From Ignavibacteriota bacterium (lineage in GTDB: Bacteria > Bacteroidota > Ignavibacteria > Tepidaquicellales > Tepidaquicellaceae): DNA of 64,000 nucleotides. The DNA lies in contig JAPLFJ010000004.1 of assembly GCA_026390735.1 (NCBI GenBank), forward strand, positions 26,144 to 90,143, in the 5' to 3' direction. Each line of letters opens with the position of its first letter. Position 1 is the first letter of the stretch. This document shows positions 33,265-40,496 of this stretch, piece by piece. The notes below the pieces were generated by a model. That model ran no database searches and had not been told where the DNA came from. It saw nothing but the letters and a program-made list of their open reading frames with translations. Position numbers and translations under genes: made by a program.

Positions 33265-35808
33265 ATGAAAAAGTTATTCTTCATTCTTTTAGTAGTATTT
33301 CTTTCAGAAACTACTTACGGACAGTTATATTATTACAACTGGAACCCCATAACAAGTCCTGTTACAGCAAATTTAAACACACTGGTAATGTACGGCAATG
33401 ATATGTTAATTGCTGGTAACGGTGGTACTTGTTTTTTATTAAACAGTGCAGGTACAAACTGGACTTCTTACAACACAGCTTCTTCAGCAGATTTTAATTC
33501 ACTCAATATTAACAGTAGTTATTTCCTTGGAGGAAATAACGGTATAATATTAAAGACAGCTGCTCCAGGAAACAACTGGACATATGTCAGTCTTCCCGTT
33601 ACACAGAATGTTAATTGTGTATCACACAGTATAGGAGCAAATTATAAAATGGCGTGCGGTGATAACGGAATACTGTATTACACGACTACAGGCGGTACAA
33701 ACTGGTATTCATTAAATTCAAACACAACAAATAATTTAAGGAACATATACTACAATACTAATTTATCGAATTCCCGTTCATATTTATGCGGTGATAACGG
33801 TACGTTCAGAAAAATTATTTTCACTTTCCCGCCAATACCACCTGTGATTACTATATTTACTTCCAATACAGGATTTGCTAATAATTTTAATTTTGTGACT
33901 GTTTTGGGCAATGATACGAATAAATTATTAATGGCAGGTTCGGGAGGAATTATAGTTAAGTCAACGAACGGCGGTGCAAACTGGGTTCAGCAGGTAAGCG
34001 GAACAACAAAAAATCTGAGATTCATGTATGTAAGCAGCGAGAATGAAATTTATGCATGCGGAGATCAGGGGACTGTACTGAGAACAACAAACGGAGGTAC
34101 AAACTGGGGAGCACAGGTTGTAAATTCGAATGCCGATTTACGAGGATTAGCTTTTGTAAACAATACGGCAGGATATTCAATCGGAAGCGGCGGGACAATA
34201 CTAAGGACTTATTTTCCAAACCCGCTTTCTGATACAAGTATAAAGCGCATAAAACTTGATGGTAATAACATAAGCGCATATTTTCAGAATACAGGAATAT
34301 TCGACCAAAATTCTGATACAGGAAATACTGCAGGGTTTGAATGGCCGAAAGATGCAGGAAGAACAGCAATATTCACATCGGGATTGAGCATGTCTGCAAT
34401 AGTCAACGGACAATTAAGACAGGCAATGTGTTCTTACAAAGGCGAATACTGGCCGGGGCAGATTATAAACGGCACTCCGCAAACCCCACAGGAATTAAAC
34501 AAAATATGGAAAGTTAGTGCGGGTGACAACTGCAATAACAGTGTAGACTTTGCAAACTGGGGTTTGATAGTTCCATACGGTGCACCTTACAGGGACATGA
34601 ATAATAATGGAGTTTATGACCCGTGTATTGATATTCCGGGTGTAAAGAATGCTACACAGACAATATTCATGGCTTTAACAGACGGCTTTGCTTATAAACA
34701 TTCACCAGGTGAAGGATTCGGGGGCGGCACTTTACCTATGAATGCTGATATGAAAATTACTGCCTGGACTTACGGTGATACTTCTTTAACAAATGTACAG
34801 TATATGAGATTTGATGTTATTAACCGGGGAAGTTCTGCATGGAATAATTTATACTTTGCATTAATAGGAGATCCTGACCTGGGAGATGCGAATGATGATT
34901 ATCTGGCAATGGATTCGACACGAAATATGTGGATATGTTATAACGGTGATAATTATGACGGGAACGGTGCACCGCCAACATACGGCGCAGCTCCTCCAGC
35001 ATTAGGAATGAGAGTGATCAAATTCCCTGTAAACAAGACAGTTACACCTTTCGATACAATATATACAAGCAGCGGAAGTTACTTCACTTGCACAAGCTGC
35101 AGCCCTCCGCCTTGTGAATCTGACCCAAACGGGCAACCACTCGGAGCATACAATATGATGAAAGGGTTTAAAAAGGACGGATCAAAATGGATGAATCCTA
35201 CTTTCACACCACCCCGGCCTGTTAAGTTTGTTTTTGGTGGTGAGCCAGAACCAAATACTGGATGGACTGAGCCTAAAGGGTCTATTAGAAATTGCGGCGG
35301 AGATACAGGCGTATACGTTCCGGTAAATGCTCCAGGCGACAGAAGATACATATTAGGAATGGGAAAAGATAATTTTACAATGAATCCGGGTGACTCACAA
35401 AGCATAGTTGTAATTCAGTTGATTGCCAGAGGCAGTAATAATTTAAACTCCGTTACATTGTTAAAACAACTATCAGATATAGCTGCAAACTATACTGTCG
35501 GGGTAAATCAGATAGGTACAACAGTCCCTGGTAATTTTTCATTATCACAGAACTACCCTAATCCGTTTAACCCGGAGACAAGAATTAAGTTCGCAATACC
35601 AAGTATCAGAAATCTGAACAGTAATGTCGTAATACTTCGTGTGTTTGATATGCTTGGTAAAGAAATAGCAACACTAGTAAATGACAGGTTGAGTCCGGGT
35701 GTGTATGAGGTTGCGTTTGACGGGAACAAACTTTCGAGCGGAATGTATTTTTATAAATTGCAAATGGGAGAATATTCTGATACAAAGCGGATGGTTCTTT
35801 TGAAATAA
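33265..35808 (+). CDS. Large secreted protein with Ycf48-like repeats and T9SS sorting domain
   Basis: The 847-residue exported protein begins with a signal peptide (KKLFFILLVVFLSETTYG). The first 300 residues hold repeated GGTxW-type blades with two TTNGGxNW motifs, as in Ycf48-like propellers. A central domain of unknown fold (about 320-740) includes a Cys cluster (FTCTSCSPPPCESDPNG) and Asp/Gly-rich loops. The last 85 residues are the type A T9SS sorting domain (NYPNPFNPETRIKF ... SSGMYFYKLQMGEYSDTKRM). A strong SD (AAAGGAG) precedes the ATG. It is clearly paralogous to the protein at 40497. Confidence 0.88.
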   Translation: MKKLFFILLVVFLSETTYGQLYYYNWNPITSPVTANLNTLVMYGNDMLIAGNGGTCFLLNSAGTNWTSYNTASSADFNSLNINSSYFLGGNNGIILKTAAPGNNWTYVSLPVTQNVNCVSHSIGANYKMACGDNGILYYTTTGGTNWYSLNSNTTNNLRNIYYNTNLSNSRSYLCGDNGTFRKIIFTFPPIPPVITIFTSNTGFANNFNFVTVLGNDTNKLLMAGSGGIIVKSTNGGANWVQQVSGTTKNLRFMYVSSENEIYACGDQGTVLRTTNGGTNWGAQVVNSNADLRGLAFVNNTAGYSIGSGGTILRTYFPNPLSDTSIKRIKLDGNNISAYFQNTGIFDQNSDTGNTAGFEWPKDAGRTAIFTSGLSMSAIVNGQLRQAMCSYKGEYWPGQIINGTPQTPQELNKIWKVSAGDNCNNSVDFANWGLIVPYGAPYRDMNNNGVYDPCIDIPGVKNATQTIFMALTDGFAYKHSPGEGFGGGTLPMNADMKITAWTYGDTSLTNVQYMRFDVINRGSSAWNNLYFALIGDPDLGDANDDYLAMDSTRNMWICYNGDNYDGNGAPPTYGAAPPALGMRVIKFPVNKTVTPFDTIYTSSGSYFTCTSCSPPPCESDPNGQPLGAYNMMKGFKKDGSKWMNPTFTPPRPVKFVFGGEPEPNTGWTEPKGSIRNCGGDTGVYVPVNAPGDRRYILGMGKDNFTMNPGDSQSIVVIQLIARGSNNLNSVTLLKQLSDIAANYTVGVNQIGTTVPGNFSLSQNYPNPFNPETRIKFAIPSIRNLNSNVVILRVFDMLGKEIATLVNDRLSPGVYEVAFDGNKLSSGMYFYKLQMGEYSDTKRMVLLK

Positions 35809-35888
35809 TAACATCTATAGTTACAGAGGTTTTCAGGTAATATGATTTGGTGGTTTAATATTTTGGTGATAATGTTTTATTAAATGAT

Positions 35889-35920
35889 AACAGCCGGGGA
35901 TGTATATCGCCGGCTGTTTT
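35889..35920 (+). terminator. Rho-independent terminator after the 33265 T9SS gene
   Basis: AACAGCCGG and CCGGCTGTT form a 9-bp stem around a 12-base loop, followed by TTTTGTAT. It lies about 80 bases after the stop codon, before the convergent SET-domain gene. Confidence 0.75.
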
Positions 35921-35941
35921 GTATATAATGAATAATTAAGT

Positions 35942-36313
35942 TTACAGTTTATCGTAGTCGATTAAGATTTCTGCACCTTTTGGGATGTCCTTTATGGCAA
36001 AGTAGTCATAATGTTCGTCGTTCAATGCGTTTGGTTCGTTCGAATGGTTCAGGAACCAGCCGACTGACATTCTGTTAAAGTTCTTCGGAGTGCTGTACCC
36101 TTTGTCCTCCGGGAAATGGATTGAGTATTTACCGAGTACGCGTGATGGTACGTTTGTGTGTTTCACTTCGGACTCGTGAAGGAATGTATGGTCTTCTTCG
36201 TCGAATAAGGGAAGTTTAGCACCCTTCTTAATCTTTGCCGTTGAAAAGACTCCTACTCCGTGTACGGAGGATGGTCTTAATTCGAAATAAATCTCTTCTG
36301 TCTTTTTGATGAT
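35942..36313 (-). CDS. SET-domain protein with unusual start codon
   Basis: A stand-alone SET domain of about 120 residues, a fold that methylates protein lysines using S-adenosylmethionine. Its end has GWFLNHSNEPNA and YFAIKDIPKGAEILIDYDKL, the SAM-binding and catalytic motifs. Reading on upstream of the only usual start (GTG 36166) the same frame gives VHGVGVFSTAKIKKGAKL, the required first SET motif, so the true protein begins earlier. Between the in-frame stop at 36323 and that motif there is no ATG, GTG or TTG; ATC (36313, 36310) or ATT (36292) are the candidates. It follows the beta-CASP gene by about 22 bases. A base error is the alternative. Confidence 0.75.
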   Translation of the reverse strand: MIKKTEEIYFELRPSSVHGVGVFSTAKIKKGAKLPLFDEEDHTFLHESEVKHTNVPSRVLGKYSIHFPEDKGYSTPKNFNRMSVGWFLNHSNEPNALNDEHYDYFAIKDIPKGAEILIDYDKL

Positions 36314-36335
36314 GTTATATGTTTAGTTTTTAAAA

Positions 36336-37751
36336 TTATATTTCTACTTCTGTACCGCGTTCAGGTATTATAATTTCTTTAAAGCCATTAGAGTTCAATA
36401 TTGTTTTAAGGTTTTCCTGCTGAGGTGATTCCCCGTGTACGAGGAAGATTTTCTTCAGGCGTTCTTTATCGAACTGTTTCATATAGTCGAGTATTTCGCC
36501 GCTGTCAGCGTGTGCGGAGAATGAATTGAGTATTTTCACCTTTGCCTTCACAACATACTCATCGCCGTATATCTTCACCTTGTATCCAGGTTTATCGGAT
36601 GCCTTTATCAGTTCGCGTCCGAGCGTATGCTCTGCCATATACCCGATTATCATTATCGTGTTCTTTGGGTTGCCTATATTGTTTAAAAGGTGATGGAGTA
36701 TTCTTCCTGCTTCGCACATTCCCGATGCTGAAATAATCATCGCAGTACCTTTCAGTGAATTTAACTTTTTGGATTCTTCAACGTTCTTTATGTACTTAAT
36801 GTTTTCAAACCCGAATATGTTTACACCCGACGCAAGAAGTTTATACGTTTCTTCATCGAAGCATTCAGGATGAAGTTTAAATACTTCAGTGGCGTTCACG
36901 GACAAAGGACTGTCAACATACACAGGGAAATGCGGAAGTTTTCCTGCCGCAGTCATTTTAGATATTTCATAAACAAGTTCCTGAGTTCTGCCAACGCTGA
37001 AAGACGGCACGATGATTTTACCGCCTGTAGTTAAAGCTTCTGAAATAGTGTTAAGCAAACCGTCTTCAATCTTATCAGCAGGAACGTGGTACAATCCGCC
37101 GTAAGTCGATTCGGTTATCAGATAATCTACGTTACCCATAAATTCTGGGTCTTTAAGTATAGGCAGATTTTTTCTTCCAAGGTCTCCCGTGAAGCCGAGT
37201 CTGGTCGTCTTTCCGTTTTCGGTAACTTCAAGAACTACTGATGCCGAACCGAGAATATGTCCCGCATCGTAGAACATAACTTTCACGTTATCACCAAGAC
37301 CGTCTATCATAAAACTTTTATTGTAAGAGACTGATTTAAACTTTTCAATAGTCTGCTTTGCATTTTCAACTGTGTACAAAGGATTGAACAGTGGCTGATT
37401 CTTTTTAGCACGGCGTTTATTCACGAACTCAACGTCCTTCTCCTGTATAAAGGCACTGTCAAGAAGCATAATGGAACAAAGGTCGCGAGTTGCGGGAGTT
37501 GTGTATATATCGCCCGTAAAGCCCTTTGCACAGAGCGTCGGCAGGTTTCCTGCGTGGTCTATGTGAGCGTGAGAAAGAATCACTGCGTGAATTTCTTTAG
37601 GTTCGAACAGAAACTTTCTGTTCATCTGGAATGCTTCTTCGCGTCTGCCCTGAAACATACCGCAATCGAGAAGTATTTTCTTTCCGTTGATTTCCAGTAA
37701 GTGCTGTGAACCTGTAACTGTTTTAGCCGCACCGCAAAATTTTATCTTCAT
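36336..37751 (-). CDS. Beta-CASP MBL-fold RNA-processing nuclease
   Basis: A 471-residue metallo-beta-lactamase/beta-CASP protein of the CPSF73/YSH1-like branch, expected to be an RNA endo- or exonuclease. It has the start GAAKTVTGSQHLLE with LDCGMFQGRREE, the zinc motif SHAHIDHAGNLP (about residues 59-70), TGDLG, the beta-CASP region with PSFSVGRTQEL and ASGMCEAGRI, and the closing NSFSAHAD and VHGES motifs. It overlaps the glycosylase gene by 4 bases and precedes the SET-domain gene. Confidence 0.9.
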   Translation of the reverse strand: MKIKFCGAAKTVTGSQHLLEINGKKILLDCGMFQGRREEAFQMNRKFLFEPKEIHAVILSHAHIDHAGNLPTLCAKGFTGDIYTTPATRDLCSIMLLDSAFIQEKDVEFVNKRRAKKNQPLFNPLYTVENAKQTIEKFKSVSYNKSFMIDGLGDNVKVMFYDAGHILGSASVVLEVTENGKTTRLGFTGDLGRKNLPILKDPEFMGNVDYLITESTYGGLYHVPADKIEDGLLNTISEALTTGGKIIVPSFSVGRTQELVYEISKMTAAGKLPHFPVYVDSPLSVNATEVFKLHPECFDEETYKLLASGVNIFGFENIKYIKNVEESKKLNSLKGTAMIISASGMCEAGRILHHLLNNIGNPKNTIMIIGYMAEHTLGRELIKASDKPGYKVKIYGDEYVVKAKVKILNSFSAHADSGEILDYMKQFDKERLKKIFLVHGESPQQENLKTILNSNGFKEIIIPERGTEVEI

Positions 37752-38383
37752 AGTTTTATCTCCGTTAAAATTTCTTTGTTAAGTTTATGTTTTGTAACGT
37801 ATGGATTGTCTTTCATGAAATATCTGTAAGGCAGGTCTGCGCCTTCCTTTATGCCAATCCTCTTTGCCACACTTATGATAATGCTTTTTTTCTTCTTAGG
37901 TTTCGATATAAAGATTCTTTCTTTTGTTAAATATTCTCTATTATCCTTTTTATCTATGTTAAAAGCAAGACAGAATTTCGAAGGACCGTTAGTAAGGTCG
38001 CAGTCCTTATGAATCACTCCCCTGTTTTTCCTCATTGACTGAATTCCGCTTACGGGCTCTACTCCCCTTATCAGCACTGCCGAACCGATACCCTGCTTTT
38101 CGGTTACTACGTTAAAGCAGTAATAGTTGCCGTAGATAAAATACACGTATGTTATTCCGCCGTCTTCGAACATCGGTTCGTTCCGTTTGGTTATTTTCCT
38201 GAAAGCGTGACAGGCAGGATCTTCATCACCGAGGTATGCTTCGGTCTCGACTATCTTTGCGACGAGATGACCTTTACCTGATTTTTTGAATATGTACTTG
38301 CCGAGCAATTCCTTTGCAACGGTAACGGTATCGCGTGAGTAGAACGACTTATTAAGTTTAATATAGTCTGATTCATTGAACAT
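37748..38383 (-). CDS. DNA-3-methyladenine glycosylase (AAG/MPG family)
   Basis: This enzyme removes alkylated and deaminated purines such as 3-methyladenine and hypoxanthine, starting base-excision repair. The 211-residue protein has TVAKELLGKYIF, the catalytic Glu in KIVETEAYLGDEDPACHAF, the intercalating and binding stretch GGITYVYFIYGNYYCFNVV, and VLIRGVEP. It is the first gene of the operon with the beta-CASP nuclease and SET-domain protein, overlapping the former by 4 bases. Confidence 0.93.
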   Translation of the reverse strand: MFNESDYIKLNKSFYSRDTVTVAKELLGKYIFKKSGKGHLVAKIVETEAYLGDEDPACHAFRKITKRNEPMFEDGGITYVYFIYGNYYCFNVVTEKQGIGSAVLIRGVEPVSGIQSMRKNRGVIHKDCDLTNGPSKFCLAFNIDKKDNREYLTKERIFISKPKKKKSIIISVAKRIGIKEGADLPYRYFMKDNPYVTKHKLNKEILTEIKL

Positions 38384-38926
38384 AGATTAAAATCTATGAT
38401 ATATCGGAGAAATTAAAGTCAAATTTGTGGAGGTGCTTTTGGATTAAGTTCACTGAGAAGCCACTGAGAACACAGAGCTTTTTTAAAGAGTGAATCGCAA
38501 GCGATTTCAGGCAAAGAGATTTATAGAAATCAGCACACTGAAAAGAATGATAAAGACTGATTCTCACTGATTATTTTTTGGGCAAAAGATAATTACCAGT
38601 AAATCACCAAAGCACCAAACAGAACGGAAGATAAAAGGCAAAGAAATCAGGTGATTTCGTGTTTTGGTGGTAAAGTTAAATTACTGACAATAATTTTGTA
38701 TTATTAAAAAGTAAGATAATCATACGTTGAACTTTATTAAGCAACTATAATATCAGGTATTTAGGGATTGTGTATTCCACAAAAAGAGCATTTTACCGGT
38801 AAAATAGGGCATATGAAAAGTTTGGATTTTCAGTATATTACTATTATTATCTGTATAAATAAATGAGATGATAATTAAAATTAATACTCTTAAATTTAAT
38901 CTGGCTGAAGTAAATGCAAACATATT
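38384..38926. other. Intergenic region with decayed repeat-like stretches
   Basis: These 543 bases hold no gene I can support. Near 38450 runs the phrase CACTGAGAAGCCACTGAGAACACAGAG, of a kind often seen in intergenic repeats. AATCGC-AA-GCGATT forms a small hairpin near 38493. AAATCACC (38601) with GGTGATTT (38650) and CACCAAA (38613) with TTTGGTG (38663) are two interleaved inverted repeats. The part near 38530-38575 resembles 54508-54555. Confidence 0.5.
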
Positions 38927-40429
38927 ATGAAAGTACCTGAGTTTTTTTACAACATTAAATATCTGTCGGATATTGACATGGAAGCTTTCGAAAAGTTTTT
39001 ACAGTCGCCGTATTTTAACACGACAACTTCACTGCCTGTTGTTTTCGGGATTATTAAAGATAACGTTCGCTTAATCAGGGAAAACAGGTTTGATGAACTG
39101 AAGACTGTGATTGTGAAAACTTCGGAATATTCAGAAGGTACAGTCGGGAAGAATCTTTCTTACCTGAATAATATGTATGAGGAGTTTGCAAAAGCCGAAG
39201 GAGTGAAAAACAAGAAGTTTTACAATGAGTTCTTCAGGTGCAAGTATCTTCTGCTTAAAGGGAATTATCATCTGCTGAACAAGGAGATGGACAATTTCGA
39301 CAGGATTCTGAACGAGCAGGAAAACTTTGACAACGACCTGTTCCTGAACCTGTATGACTTTAATATGCTGAAGTATGCAGCCACTTCCACTTCAGATAAC
39401 AAACTCGACACACTTTCAAAACTTGACAGGGAAAAAGAGTTTACACTCGAATCATCAAAGAACCTAATTATATACACACTCGCAAAGACCACAATAAATT
39501 TTGCCAGTTACGTTATTCAGTGCTCCAACTCAACGAAGAAGGCGGACAAAAAATATCCCGTTAACCTTGAAAGCATTTTCAGCATTACTAAAAGTCCTGA
39601 GTTCAACACGTACAACACACTGCAGAAGAAGACCATTACCATAAACCATAAACTGTACAGGATGTACAGCAGCCTGACGACTGACAGGTATTACAAAGAC
39701 TACAGGGACTATTACTACAAAGTGAAAGATTCGTTCAACCACGAGTTCAGGAACACACATCTTGGAATGCTTATGAACTATTGTTTCCTCAGGTACAGAG
39801 TGAAAGACATAGACAAGCATTTTCTGGCAGAAGGGCACAGAATACTTTATGATTTCATCGACGGCAGATACTACATTACTGACAACACCGAATACCTGCA
39901 CTCAACGATTTACAGGAATTACGTTGTTTACTGCGCTACTAAGGACAGGAAAGAAATGCTTAAAAAGTTTATTGATAATCATACTGATAAACTAAACCCT
40001 GCCGAAGAAAAGATGATGAAGGATTTTGCAATGGCGCATTACTGCTATGCAAGCGGACAGAATGAATTATCTTTAAAACACACTGAGAAACTTAATAACG
40101 CTAAGTTCTTCTATAAGTTTGATTTAATATTCCTGAAGATTAAATTATTCTACGAGATGCAGGACTTTGTAAGTCTTGAGAATATGCTTCACATACTGAA
40201 ACATAACCTGCAGACTGCGGAAATATTCAACGCAAACGAAGTGAAGAAATTTGAATACCTGATTTACTGTCTGAACCTGCTGATAAAGGCACACACGAAG
40301 TATGAAAAGACAGAGGACATATTCGATTTTGAGTTCGTGCTTAAGAAGATTGATGCAAAGCCGAGTTTTGCTATAAGAAACTGGCTTAGAGAAAAGGTTA
40401 CAGAGTTTATTAAAGAGAATAAAAAGTAA
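38927..40429 (+). CDS. Helical protein of unknown function (SPYFN-type family)
   Basis: The 500-residue protein has no signal peptide or membrane span and is predicted almost wholly alpha-helical, rich in Lys, Asn, Tyr and Phe. Its start (YLSDIDMEAFEKFLQSPYFN, then a Leu-rich stretch) resembles a family of about 500-residue uncharacterised proteins common in Bacteroidota, with a conserved FxxFLxSPYFN near the N-terminus. Repeated helix pairs suggest a TPR-like solenoid. It lies 67 bases upstream of the second large T9SS gene, in the same direction; a functional link is only possible. Confidence 0.7.
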   Translation: MKVPEFFYNIKYLSDIDMEAFEKFLQSPYFNTTTSLPVVFGIIKDNVRLIRENRFDELKTVIVKTSEYSEGTVGKNLSYLNNMYEEFAKAEGVKNKKFYNEFFRCKYLLLKGNYHLLNKEMDNFDRILNEQENFDNDLFLNLYDFNMLKYAATSTSDNKLDTLSKLDREKEFTLESSKNLIIYTLAKTTINFASYVIQCSNSTKKADKKYPVNLESIFSITKSPEFNTYNTLQKKTITINHKLYRMYSSLTTDRYYKDYRDYYYKVKDSFNHEFRNTHLGMLMNYCFLRYRVKDIDKHFLAEGHRILYDFIDGRYYITDNTEYLHSTIYRNYVVYCATKDRKEMLKKFIDNHTDKLNPAEEKMMKDFAMAHYCYASGQNELSLKHTEKLNNAKFFYKFDLIFLKIKLFYEMQDFVSLENMLHILKHNLQTAEIFNANEVKKFEYLIYCLNLLIKAHTKYEKTEDIFDFEFVLKKIDAKPSFAIRNWLREKVTEFIKENKK

Positions 40430-40496
40430 TTAAACAATAAATACAATTTAACCCACGATATGTGTGGGACTTTATAAATACAAAATTAATAATATC

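Noticed and set aside
40445..40475. Hairpin CCCAC...GTGGG before the second large T9SS gene
   Set aside because: Only 5 bp and no proper T-run; it may be chance.
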